Position numbers and translations under genes: made by a program. A DNA stretch of 64,000 nucleotides from Phytoseiulus persimilis (lineage: Eukaryota; Arthropoda; Arachnida; Mesostigmata; Phytoseiidae). Positions 39,366-52,154 of this stretch are shown here, piece after piece. Every line of letters starts with the position of its first letter. Positions within the stretch are counted from its first letter, which is position 1. The notes below the pieces were generated by a model. That model made no database searches and was not told where the DNA came from. It worked only from the letters and a program-made list of their open reading frames with translations. The DNA lies in the NCBI GenBank assembly GCA_037576195.1, contig CM075101.1, positions 5,766,001-5,830,000 of the forward strand. Direction: 5' to 3'.

Positions 39366-42300
39366 CGAAGTCGAATGAAGGCTCGGCTTGCCTGGAAGCC
39401 GGGTGGCCGGGAACGAGTCACGACACTGGAAGCAGAAGCAAAGTCTAAGCGAGCCCGGCGATGGGCGTGTTTTCCAGGCAATGATTTGTCGACAGATCGC
39501 TGCGGATCAGGGGCCTAACAGTTTCACAAAATAGCGCTGGCCACGAACAGGGGAGGATCAGCACGTTTGAAGCCTGCACACAGCGAATTACTGCGTTCCA
39601 TAACTTTTCGGCGGTGCATACGGTAAAGGGAAACGGAGAGAGTCAGACCCGGAGTGGACGGAATTTATAATGCCTCTCGATCGGGCAGGAAGCGGAAAAG
39701 TTCGATAGACATCTGGCATAGACTGGAGAGGCTCGAAGGCTCAGTTTGGGTGGATGCCAAGGGAAACGGTCATAAAAATAATGTGTGGGATCGGCTCGAC
39801 CTTACGAGGCAACTTCGACAATTGTGAATGGTCTCTAGTTAAACTATCTTTCCGCTCTAGCAACGATGATTCAATCACGCCACGCGGGTCCCAGATCTGA
39901 TGCACGTTTCGGATAGAATCAACACCCCCTGGAAGGTCTCTATTCGCGAGTCCAAAATCTTCGACGCTCGTTGCTGCTCAGCAATGTTCGGGAGGAAAGC
40001 CGTACGTGTTCCACTGCTGAATCTGTCGAGTCGACCGTGGCTTGTCAACCGAATCTAACAGAGGCTGATATCGTCCGGGAAGCGCGCTAATTCCACAGAT
40101 TTTTTGACGAGATGTCGCGCGTCATTTGTTTTTGGGACAGCATCAGTCGACGAGCCTGAAAACTGTCGGATGCACGGCCAGCACGCCTGTCGGATGGACT
40201 TCAGAGCAAATCGCTTTGAATACTCGATCTCAGTTGCTTTCAGAACCTTTTCGAACAGCCACAAACCTGTTCAGAGCTGCCATCTCCTCAGCTTGGCGAG
40301 CCACCGGGGCGGACTATTACCCCGTTTTGAAGTGATGGAGGTGGAACCTCAGAAAACCTGCGACTCAGACGGGGGCCCTTGTTCCTGTCAAAAGCCTCGG
40401 TGCATCTTGGGACGGCGCGCAAGCAGTTTCCAGTGACCGATCGCTACGGTCGCACGGAAATGCTCCCGGTGCTATCCTGTTGCGAGAGAACAACGGATCG
40501 TGTCAACTGGGACTCGCCGACGGTAAGGTCTGCCTCCACGACAGAGCCAAGCATACGAAGGTCGACTCGACGTGCAGCGAGAGAGAAGAGTTATCAAATG
40601 AGATCTGGACGACCCGACCGGCCATCGGATCAGGCTCTGCGAGCAGGATCTAGTGCCTATCTGACTCGCGAACGTGTGTCGTATCCTGAGTGGAAACCTG
40701 AGCTCTAGTCGTCCGGCGATATTTCTGGGCTGAAACCCGGCCACGTGAGCTCTTCGCGGCCCCTTACAGGACAGGAGAGTGTCTCTAACTGAAGGCGTCC
40801 TCTTGGCAGAGCTGCGAATCGGGCCCGCAGAATCAGTTGGCAGAGTTGGCTCCGCGGAAGAGTTTAGAGCATGAAAGTCACATGCTCGCTCGGGAGCGAC
40901 TTTTCCTGAACAGCTGAGCGGAGCGAAAAGTCAGAACGAAAATCCCTCACTGGTAAGGTCAGAACCCTCCGACCTCGAAAGAGCGTCCTCATCACGTATT
41001 GACTCGAATGAATGGGAGTGGGTATTCTGGATGACCGCAGGAATGAACATGCATTCTGAGACGTTAGGTTCGACGCGAAATGCGGAGTATCAGTTTTCCC
41101 GCACTTATTTCATCTCGTTGCACGTCTTAAAGCTAATTCTCCGAGTTTCCTGACTCAAGGAGCACCGGGCGAACAGGAAGATCAAAATAAAGGGAGGCAA
41201 TGTGCCTACCGCGAACCTGTCATTGATCAGAGCTCCGGAACACAGAAGGGCTTTTCCCGTTCTCCAACGTTGATCCTCTTGTGTTTCCAGCTATGGATCG
41301 AAATCGATATGATAGTCCATCAGCGCTAAATCAGGCGCTGCGAATCTTCATCATGTGTTTCGAACAGGAAAGTCCGCACTCCTGACTCCTGTGTTTGCCG
41401 ATCTAATAGGACGTATTCTTCTTGAGAGCGGCTCTCCTAAAACCGCGAGTGGGCAGCCCGTTTTCGAACTGCGAGAAATGGAAACCGACGGCTAGAACGG
41501 CTTACATCCAAGCAGTTCACGAACTCGCATCAGCTTTACCTTGAGAAACTCACCCGGACACAAAGTTATTCACCAGATCACCGGACATGAACCTACACAC
41601 TCTTTCTATTTCACCGGATCCCAGACCGAGGAGCTCCGTGGAGCATGGGCATTTCATACACGGTCGAAGGGTCCAATCTTCCACCGTTTGTTCTGAGGAT
41701 GAACGAGCCGTGGAAAATTAGCGCGCCCATTCTCCAACTTCCATTCGGTGCGGACCTGCTGGGTAGCAGGGGAGCATTGCTGTCGTTGCAAGCTTCTCAG
41801 GAAAAGAGTATCGACGGAACGGCCGCTTCGAAGGGGATTTTTTCGACCTGAGTTCGGGCTCCCTTCTCCAAATAGTGGATGTAGTCCGTCAGTGCACCGA
41901 GCGGCAAGCTTTTTAATTTTCACTTCAGAATAGGATCAGCGAGCAATAGAAACGATATATGCAGGTGGAGGGCAAGCTGTCAAGTGAGACTCGCGTGCGT
42001 TGAGGGCGCAGTAAAGGAACGACCTTTGAACATAGCAACATGTTACAATCCTGAGCTCACCGCCATCCATATGGCCGGGATTTTCCCTCCAGATTCTTTG
42101 ACACAGCGCCGCGGAACAACACAGATGCGAGTAAACGATTTCGAAATTCGAGAAGCGTTTGTGAGGACAATGTGAACCTCTGCGAAGATTTCTTTTGCCC
42201 TTATGTCGTGTGCCCCGTCATTAGAAATTGAGAGAGCCGGGATGCGGTAACGTCAGGCATGCTACATCCAGCGCGTAGACCGTTACGGTCTTGATGAGTA

Positions 42301-45300
42301 GGCCTGTCTCAGTCGTAAACTTAGGGATGGAAGCTGTGACGAGCTGTCATCAGCATCGTTCGTTCGTTCGTCAACACCGGTCAGCGCAGCTGCAGTTGTG
42401 GATGGAGCAGATTCGCGGAGCAGAGAGCGTTCGGAACAACGGAAACACGTCCTGTCTGTTAAGGTCTCGCGAGGCAGCCACAGCGCATGAAAAACGAGCT
42501 CGAAGCCGACTCCGCACGCTCCCGTTTGGTCCATCCTCTAGTTGTGGGCACCAAGGATATCACAACCTCACGACCGCCTTACGCCAGTCGGCCATGGATC
42601 CTCGTCCCACGGCATTTCGCTGCTGGAGTGCTTTCTTCGCACCACTTAACCTGAGAAGAGTTCTTGCACCGGTTTGCGAGTGAGTGGAGTCATGGAAAAC
42701 TGATTCGGGCCCTGAGCTTTGTCTTAGAGGCATGGCACGAGACCAGAACGCAGTGGTGGGAAATCGGCGAAAGACGAATTCATGCTTCTGAGCAGCGCAC
42801 AGCGGCTGTGGGGACGCTACTACTGATTCATCTTGGGAGTACACATGAATGGAATGGGAAGCATGATGTTAGCTCTGATTTCGGCCATCATGCGGTGTGA
42901 TTTCCTCGCGAGTCGAAAACTCCAGGCGCCCTTAAGAATCGCAGGAATTTGGCATCGATGAAGTCTCTGCCAGGTGAACTCCATCGATTACAAGCAGTAT
43001 AGGGTTCAATTCATTGAGAGAAGTATTCCGAACGTTCGACTCCCGGGGCCGGTCACGGCGAGGTTCCGGAAAGCACTCAAGTTTCGTAATCTTTGTGTCC
43101 TCGATTTCCCGCCACAGATATTCAAATCGCTCTCTGTTAGCAACTAGCTGGGATTCTTCTGCGATGGTGTGGCCAACAATGGTTCTCCTTCGTAAACGTC
43201 TCGAGTCGCCATCTCCGATTCAAACCTGTGTTCCGCCCCTTTCGAGCTCTTGCCTTCGATTCAGCGGGTTCACTCTCTCTCTCATCTACTCGCCGGCTCA
43301 TCCAACTCGTCACCCAATGAGCAAGGCAAGCTGTCAAAAGTCATTTGCGTGTCTCAATTAAACAGCTCGTGGTAGAGGCAAAGGCTAGAGGCAATGACAT
43401 GACTGATTTGTAATTCGCAACTGGCAATTTGCATTAATTTGTTCGGTTAACTACGTAACAACATTCGACCAGACAGGAAACTCGGCGGAAGCTCGCCGAG
43501 CTCAGCCTGCTTTCAGTGCCCAAGTCCCGAGTTTCCTTCCCGTCCCCTCCCAAATCAACCACTCTCTGGTCGACGCCGTTCTCCGCCCTCGGCTCTCCAT
43601 TGCCTCGTCTCCTCATGTCCCCGTTTCCGACAACGACCCAACAATTCCTCCACTGCGCCATGCCTCATTTTCGTCCTGGTTCCCTGAAAAAGGCAGAAGA
43701 GGATACCGAAACCGGTGAAATTCCTCTGCTTCGACCCCGTAAACGTGATCTCGGCCGAGCCGGGACTTCCGAGCGAAGCGGGTGACGGGGTTCGATCTGG
43801 GCTCTTCAGCTCGTTCTCGTACTCTCCGCGCTTCTGACCGATCTGACCTCCTCCCCTGGATCTCGTCGTCATACTCTATCTTGGACCCCTCGTGCGCTCT
43901 CCAGAGTGAAGGATCCGCAGGCTGCACTCGTGGGGGACGGCATGCAGCCTGACTCCCACCGAAAATAGCGCATACCGGCCCTCTGGTCTGAGAGAGTGCT
44001 TGTTCTTGACAACGAAGACGACGAGAGCAGCGACGGCTCCGAGGACGCGACCAGGCTGGCAATGATCTTTTGCTCAGCTATTTTGCATACGAACGTAGAG
44101 TGTAATTAAGGAGCTTCACTGCATAGCCAGCAGGCTAGACAAGCAATTGCTATGGAGATTGAAGAGGGTTCGGTTCCTCGCTGCTAGCTAGCTAGCTTGT
44201 TCTCCTGCTCGTTTCTCAATTTATCGTTCGGTGACTCCGCGAACGGACCGGACATCAGCGATCGCGATAGTAACGAAATTTCCAATCGTAATTACAGCAA
44301 CAGCATTGATGAGCCGAACAACTTTTTATCTCAAACCTTTTTGAGGGCCTGAACGTGGTTTGTTGCTCCTGGCGATGTGTCGACGGAATCGGAAATTCTT
44401 TGCGGGATCGAAGGATATGACGTCAGAGAGAAGATCAGAGAAGCAACACCCGCGTACATGTTCTACATTTCTTTGTGTGTGATGAGTTTGAGCTCCGTAT
44501 AGTCCTAGGACAGAGTCGTTTGTCTCGGAGGACCCGTCGGCAGAAAACCCGATCCGAAGCATCAGGTAGACGGCTCTCGAGTTGGAGCGGCTCGCGAGGT
44601 CCCAACGGAGATTGTTCCGCGGACCCAGTGCTTTCCCCACTGGATGACTGGAATCTCATGCTTCCTGAACGGCCGTGCAAGAAGATGACAAAGAGCTGGC
44701 GTCTCGCTCGAGTCAGGCGATCCTCTGCGCTTATCGAGCTCCTCTCGGATCACTCAAGCGCGAAATTCGTTATCTTCCACCCCGCGCGGTTGAAGATCAA
44801 GTTGCCGACTAGAACTCGATCGCCCGGTCCGCCCTCACGACGAGCTCGGGAGAATGCCAGTTCACTTGCCTCCCAATGCCTATCGAAACTACCTACACCG
44901 TTGCTCCTTTGCACGGCTGATCCAGCCGTGGTCGGCTGAACGGTTCGGTGGTTTGTGGTTGTATTTCGCCGCACGTGCACCTCGTGGTGTGCGCAGGCCC
45001 GCGCTCCCTCGAAGGGTTCGTTGGACATAGAGTTTCGACATCACAACTCGTCATGTCGGTCCTTCGTGTGCCTCTCCGATGTCTCATCGGTAACTGTTCC
45101 GCGTCCTCGACAAGAACTCCGTGCGAGCACTGCAACGGGGAGAATGTCCGAGTTTTTTTTCCGAAGACAGCTCCGGTTTCCTCGGACGTGTGCGTGATCG
45201 GCCGGCAAGTTCTCGAGGAGTGCCACTTATCTCAAAGACTCTGCGTCACTATTCGCGGGCTAGGAGCCTCATCATTGAATCTCTTCTCCCCTTCTGACAT

Positions 45301-48300
45301 CTCATCAGGTCTGCTGCTGGGACGGTAGGTCAGAAGAGCTTCGCAGAAAAAAAGGAGCGGAAGTATCCGACGCGAAAGAGGAGCTTGAAGAACGAAACAG
45401 GAGCGAGGAAACAGGTTCCGAGCGAGAAATGGAGGGAACGTAGACACGGAGCTCTTTCCTTTTTCCCGCCCGTTCGGTTGCTATCGACAACTCAATCTTT
45501 GACCCCGCGCCGACGGGAGCGCCCTCCGTAGTTTTTCGATCTTCCTCTTTAGTCTTCGGGTTGGTTTCCTCGTGTGCATGGGGGAGGCTTTCTGCAAAAG
45601 TTTGTTATCGTCTCTCTTCAATAACCCCTCTCGCTGCCGCAGTGACGCCTTCTTCGCCACCGCGGCAGCGGCAACAACCGGGTCTTCCTTCATTCTTGCT
45701 TCGAATTTTCTCCTTCCCAGCGCAGTGTCGGTGGCGAATCCTACCGCTGCTCCGATCGTCGGGAACGAACTCGGTCGAGAGGATAGGAAGGGCGTGGAAG
45801 GCCACGATCGACGCTATTGATGACAATGGTGATGGTGCCGAGGTTTCCCGGAGTTCGATCGTCGCTGAATACTTTGCTAGTCAGATTTCATCGTAGGATG
45901 CGGAACGCATCTCGCCAGGCGGCATCAGAGCCCATTCTCTAACGACGCAGGAAATGGGCATCGAAGCGGAATCCAAGCAGGAGCAAGGTCGCCGCAAATT
46001 CCAAGGCTATATGGGATCTTAAAACCATTTTCGCGGTCTCAGGCCATATTGTCAACTTGTTATACTGCGAGAAACCAGGCCAAATTTTCCCCTCGAAAAG
46101 CATCCTTGCTAATTTTGTAGGGGTTCGAGTCTAGAGTCGGAAAGCCCACCCTATGTAGTATGAGGTCAGGAGTCTGGGTACGCTGCGCCCAGTGGGTACG
46201 GCGCCGCATGAGGCTTCCTATTCATCACAAACCAGAGCTAATGCTTTGGATTGCCTGACGTCAGAACTTTCGGATCGCGATGCAAGAGGTGAACGGTGAG
46301 CTTTTCCGGAATGTATCGGAACGAGCTTGTTTAGAGCCTTGCAATAACCATTGTCGATGTGGAATATCACGTCCTATCTATTCTATCTCGACCGAATGCT
46401 CTCCACTTTCCGATTTATTTCTTAGCTGGTACGAATCTGCAAGATGGAGAGGTCTGTTCTAGCAACTCCCAAGCCCTCCGAAAGTATGATCAGAGTAGTT
46501 TCGAGTCTTCCGAGGACCAGGATCCGAGAACCCCGTTACGGAGCTATCTCGAAGCCTCGGGATAACTCTGGGGACGCTCTGACCATATTTTCCGAAGCCC
46601 ATGGAGCCGGTGCCTCAGAGAACCGCTTTACGAAATCCCGCGAACATGCCGATCCAATGGCTCGGATGTTCACAGTAGACGGAGAAACGAGCGGGTCTTC
46701 GGATTTTACATACATGGAGAAGAGGAAAACGCATCAGCCGCCCATTTCGTGATGAATTCCTCTTCCCAACCACGATTCGATTGTCCCCTGGAGACTCTCG
46801 AAGTCTCCCCCCGCGGAGTTTCGTTCTCCAGTCGATTGGTCAGTTGTTTATCGGACTCCAGCAAAATTGGGAAGGCTTCAAGCACCTCACACAAATAGTC
46901 TACTGGAGAACAGTACATCACGTACCCAGGGGTCACCTTTTCAGAGCTTCGCCTCCCCTCGGTACGCCACCCTCCGTTTAGATCGGCGACGATCGTTGCG
47001 GGTGTAGCATCCATAGGACGAGTCCAGCATGCTTCCCGGGTCGAGGGTCCACTGCATCCTGTCGCTCTCCCTGGGTAATGTAAGATTCGCTCCCAAAGAT
47101 CACAAAGTTTTCGCCGTTCACAGCTCCAGCTCCGAGACTCGACTCAGAGTGCCTGAACTCGTCGAGGAGTCCCACTCAGCCGTCCAGCATCAGTCCATCT
47201 TCAGGATGCCGCGGATTATAGTTCGGAGCACTAGTCTGACGATTCTCCACTCGAGATCCACCGCTCTCGATCTACAACCTTCCCCTCGCCGCAAACTTGC
47301 TTGCCCGTTCAGACCATTGGGCCCCAACTACGGCACAACTTCCGGTGCCCCAATGTCTCAAGATTAACTTGTGTGGAGTGCTCATTTGATGAAACGGCTA
47401 TATTCCTGAAGCCGCTAGAAGCAGAGCCGCGGTGCCTGAAGGGATCGAACAGTGCGGGCATCAGAAGGCGTTCTGTACTCACAGAGAACGGCGTTCTGGA
47501 GCTCAGCATGGAACTGCAAGGTTTGACGGCTCATTCAAAATTTCGAATCTGGACGTAGAACTTCATTCAAAGGCAGTCTCATTAATCAGAGCCTCCGCAG
47601 ACCAGGAAAGGAGGTTCGACTGGGTTTTGTCGGGAGATTCGAATCTTGTCTCGACCAGAAGCAGACGGTGCCTGAGGTGCCGCCCCGGAAACGGTCACTG
47701 AATTCATTGCATTCACTTCAATGCTTTAGCTGGCAGCATCTCCAAAAGCCAGGGCTCGCATCGGGGAGCCATACGTAAATATACAGTTGTGTACACAGAG
47801 GAAGAGACGCAGAATAATTGGGAGTTGACGGATTGAGCTTCGAGGCTCCTTTTGGGGAGATCTTTGAAGAGGAGATCACATATGGTTCGCTACTCCGTGG
47901 TTCCACCCATCGACGCGCGGTCGAAGCCGCTCGCGGGCAATTTTTAATCCCGGCCAGGCAACGAGCCGATATTGACCGATTGAAGATGTATTTCGGTGTC
48001 TCGAACGATCTTGTTTGAATCGGAATGCTCTGGGAGCGCCGAGATCGGCATCGATCGCGTGCGGAGCGCCAGCGATGACCGTCCAGAGATGAACACCCCA
48101 CACCAATAATTGTACGATTCATTCTCGATCGCTTATAGAGAAACACCCCCTGTGAGAATGGATAACCCGACAGAGGCCAGAGCCGGGAAACTGGGAATCA
48201 GCAGCCAGGAGATGCGGCCCCGAGTCTCGTTCCCTGGTAGCCATCTTTCGGATTAGTAAGCCGATACCTGGATTTCTTCCTCGTGGAGGCCACATCACTG

Positions 48301-51300
48301 TCTGTGACCTCAATGAGCCGAAGCATCCTTGAAACATCCCTCTCTATGCCCAGATAAATGAAAAACCTTACTTCCCATAGGCCATAGGCGGCCATTGTCC
48401 CGTCCCCGCTAGGCTCGTCCCACGCCCATTTGGTTGGCGCGATTTCTGTATCCAAGTTGAAGGACCAGAGGGAAAGAAAGCATGGTCGAGGAGCAGTCGA
48501 CTGCAGCTCCAAAGCAGTTCGAATCTGGAATCCGTTTCTGGCAATCCCCAATTAAGTAGGTTTGAGGTATGTTCGATTAATCGAGGTATGTTCCATGATT
48601 CTGAGATCGGGTGTCTGTTCCCGGCGTGCTCGGAAAATGCGGAGATGGAGCGGGATCATTGAACCCTGTAAAACAATCCCAGTTTGAACCTGTTGGCCGT
48701 GCATGACGATCAGGCAATAAATGACCCCGGAAGAGACCTTGGAGAGTGATGCCTAAGTCAAGGGAGACCACTCACAACGGGCAGTTTTCACTCCGCGGGA
48801 GGAGCATCGGGTACCAAGACCTGTTGGTTTGACGTTCCTGTTTCCGACGAATCGGAGACTTATCTTTCGTCGGTTTTTGATCCTGCAAAAAGAGAACGGT
48901 CATTGGTTCCAGTCGTCGGAGTCGGAAACTCGGAGTGATGGATGCTACATCGGAAAGAGCTTCCATGTGTCCATGAGCAGTGTTTATCTCATTGTTGCGA
49001 TGAAAAAAATACAAAGTTACGGTTCTTTCGACGTTTCAGGGGTCTCGACGAGATCTCGAATTGAGACAAAGCTCAGGCACGTTAGCCCCAGCGGCGGACA
49101 ACCGGACCTTCGAGCCTAGAGCTCTGTAGAGAAGTCGAGACCGCTGAATCCACTCATACTACGAAAAACAGAGCCATAAATCTGCGAGCAGAAACCTGTC
49201 CGATAACCGGCTCCACGGTTCGACTGGAATCAGAAGCGAAAAACTCTAGCAGGAAGAACTCGAGGATGCACAATGCGTATGTTCTGCGAAGAAATGTCAA
49301 TCGTTCAATTTATGCATCAATCGTCCAGTTGTTACCGGGAATGAAACCAGACGAGAATTCCGAGTCGCTCTCAAAACACCCTGAATTGATGTATAAATGA
49401 CAATTTTCCGCACACGAGCGAATCGAGCCAGATGTACCCGGATGACGAAAACGCATTATCGCGATTACGATATAATGAGTGCGAGGATCAGTCCCATGAT
49501 GGCCAACGAGCACAGGAGCAATATGGGAAGCTTCCGTCAGCCGGAACACTAGGTGATCGCAAAAGATTGAATCTCAGTTCGGGGGAGCTTGTTCGGGTAA
49601 GGTGTCTGGAAGCTTACTCGGGTGCGGCAAAAATTACATAGCCTCAAAGGTCCCGACTGCTCCGAAATTGAGTGATTCTGAAGATGAGGATTCATCGAAA
49701 CCCAGGCAGCTGTCTCATGGAGAGATTCTTGACCGTGATCTATACTTTGGTACCGCTTTTGCCTATCGGTGTAGCGGATTTCGTAGCGATGGAAGCCCTG
49801 ATACCCCGCGGATCACTCTCGTTCTCACTTCACAGTAGTCATAGTCTCGTGCCATCAGTCTTTTGAAAGCTGTCTGCTATCCTTAATGGTGAGTTACTTT
49901 TGGTTAATGAGCAGGCGAACCGGGAGGTTTCTTCGTGATGCATTGAGTCGGCATGGGATGCCCGCGCGGTCCATAAATACCGCGGATTACGAGGGTTCGA
50001 ATTCGATTAGTCTCTTTTGGAATGTGCGATCTCACCGAGCCCGGTCAAGTAATGTTGTAGACCGCAGCGGGTACACGAACGTCAATATTGGCAGGAAGCC
50101 GGAATCGCCCCAAGAACCTGATATCTACTGCAAAGATCTTCGCCGACAATGCGATTTGGGGGTACGTTCGGCCTCAACTTGGATTGTTTTCAGCTGCGAT
50201 TGCCAAGGAAAAATCCGGCTGACTGAGCTCAAGGAAGAATGTCTCTCCCAGCAATCTCGAGGCTTGGTCGCAGTATCACGTACAGTACAACCTCGATTAT
50301 TTCAACTTTGAATATTTCAACCTTTCGAATTTCAACCTCGATTATTTCAACTCTTCGGAACAGGCCGAGGGATGTCGACCGAAAGCGTATTTTATGTGGA
50401 AGATGAATCCATCGTTCAGAATCTTCCATCGTCGATACATCTCGTATCTTTCTGGAGCGGTCAGCGTTCGAACTCGTACTCTCATCCCCGAATCGGTTGC
50501 GGAGTCCAAGAATGTGGGTGATTTTGTCATCTTTCGATTATTTTAAAGTTGTTTTGCATCAATTAGTTCAAATAATCGGGGTTGTACTGTATTATGTTGG
50601 ATTTTGGTCAGTTTCCCGCTTGATCCAGAACGATTCTTTCTCCGCAACAATGGTTCCAAGTCATGGAACTATCCAACTTAGATCGTGGGACTGGTGGTTG
50701 ACGCCGTGCAATCGTGTACGGGACCATCGGCATCTGCGTTTCGTGGGCTCCCGATCATCCCTGATTGAGAGTAGCAGAGATCTCGTTTCGAGGTGAAACA
50801 GTTGAGTGGAATCATGTCTGTTGGCTATTCGTCTCAGCTGCTATTCACCGCTCCCGACAGAATTTCGTGCCCGTTGGGAGGCCGAGGCAACAGACTACAA
50901 CGTACGTTGAGCTTCGTGAGGCCGGACGAAGTCTCAGAAATAGTAGTGCGTTCGCTGGCGAGTTCCGGGTTGGGGGATCCCCGGATTCATCATGATGTTC
51001 TCTCCTGATTCATCGCTCGTCGTTAGAAGTGACCGTCTCGGGCTCAGCCCCCGAACGTGTTGGACGCACCACCGGGGGCCGGAATATTGCCTCTAGAAGT
51101 TTACGCAGAAATTGGTGACGAGAGTGGCGTTAGGGCGAACCTTGAACGAAATTATCGATCTTCCGCTGAGGACAAACCATGTTACCTGTGTCGGATCGTC
51201 GCTTCGAGCGACAAGAGAGCCCTCGGCATGCGAACTTATCATTATTTCCATGCCGTTCATGAGTCCTGCTACTGACCATAAAAGCCGGACGGACTGGAGT

Positions 51301-51444
51301 CGCCTCACTTTGATTCCGGTTGTCTCCTGCGCTCGAACGAGTCCGGAGAACGATGCCATGAGCGCAACAAGTGAAAGATGTCTAACGTATAATGGTTGGA
51401 TACCTTTAAGGTTGGAGACGGGCCGCATAAGGGCTAGGTCCCGC
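39366..51444. other. Gene-poor intergenic DNA between the SLC22 copies
   Basis: Many open frames of 60-150 codons occur on both strands without recognisable domains. One minus-strand run at 43876-44055 could encode a transmembrane segment. A 15-base tandem repeat occurs at 50292-50351. No gene can be supported. Confidence 0.5.
50292..50351 (+). repeat. Four tandem copies of a 15-bp unit
   Basis: Four consecutive 15-mers ending TTTCAAC (CTCGATTATTTCAAC, TTTGAATATTTCAAC, CTTTCGAATTTCAAC, CTCGATTATTTCAAC). The first and last are identical. The array sits in no recognised gene. Confidence 0.9.
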
Positions 51445-51779
51445 TTAACGTAAGAAAAAACAGTAACCGTTGGATTCCTGCGTGACCGTGCCTTCCAACT
51501 CCTTTTCGTTCATGACTATTCTTCTGTCGTAATTGGGAGATATCTCGGGATCGAATCTACGTTGGGCCTCTTTGGATAGGCGGATCTGCTCGTTATCCTT
51601 GGCTTCCCTGCGTTCGATTGGGTATTGCTCCAGGATAAGCCATTCGATGTTCAACGCCATTTGCGCCGGACGGGCTGGGAATTTCCGCGAGATCCCCGTT
51701 GGGGATGAAGATTCACCGAATGCTGCCTGCATTCTGTTTATTGTTGAACCGCGTGCCGGACCTGAGGTAATGTCGCGCG
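51445..51779 (-). CDS. Unrecognised open frame, possible terminal exon
   Basis: A minus-strand frame ending in TAA at 51445 encodes a charged peptide including EWLILEQYPIERREAKDNEQ and RRIVMNEKELEG. Its composition looks more like protein than the neighbouring random frames. A plausible acceptor (ACATTACCTCAG) could start it near 51765. The family is not recognised and no polyadenylation signal was found downstream. It would lie head-to-head with the candidate promoter at 51839. It could equally be chance. Confidence 0.2.
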
Positions 51780-51838
51780 TGGATCTACCGTTCGTTGTGG
51801 AGCAGGCCGTTCAAAAATAACGTCGGAAATTAAGTGTG

Positions 51839-52012
51839 GCTGATGATCGGGCAGACTGTCACATAAACTCATGATAGATGCTCCTAAATCCAGCCTCGGA
51901 CTCACGAGCTGCCATGAGATAGAATTCGTTGATAACCGACTGTTCCGAAGCTATTCCATTGTCAGCAGGTCCCTTTCTGATCCTCTTTCCTCGTTCTGAT
52001 CCTATCGACTAG
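51839..52012 (+). promoter_or_regulatory. Upstream block A, shared with 56351-56533
   Basis: About 110 bases align clearly with 56351-56460, including an identical 17-mer, AGCCTCGGACTCACGAG (51892-51908), and CTGTCACA-AAACTCA. Similarity returns immediately before the ATG (TTCTGATCCTATCGAC here, TTTTGATCCGATTGAA there). The distance from the 17-mer to the ATG is about 120-130 bases in both. This suggests duplicated 5' regions of paralogous genes; a dispersed repeat is the alternative. Confidence 0.5.
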
Positions 52013-52154
52013 ATGAGTTTTGTAATTCTTCTCCTACTGTCCGATGTGGCAGCATCTTGGCCGTACTCGGGGGACTATTATGGCTCGGCCAGCCCGAACA
52101 TCTTATCGGTTAATCCATTATCATCATCCCCTCTTGTCTGGACGGGAGGAAAAC
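52013..52154 (+). CDS. Candidate first exon of a secreted protein (copy A)
   Basis: The ATG at 52013 opens MSFVILLLLSDVAASW, a good signal-peptide pattern with a hydrophobic core and small residues before a possible cleavage site. A Tyr/Ser/Gly-rich stretch follows (YSGDYYGSAS). The exon can end at a strong donor, AAAC|GTGAGT, at 52154/52155 in phase 1. I could not identify the next exon with confidence. The family is unknown. The duplicated upstream block ending at the ATG supports it as a real start. Confidence 0.4.
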
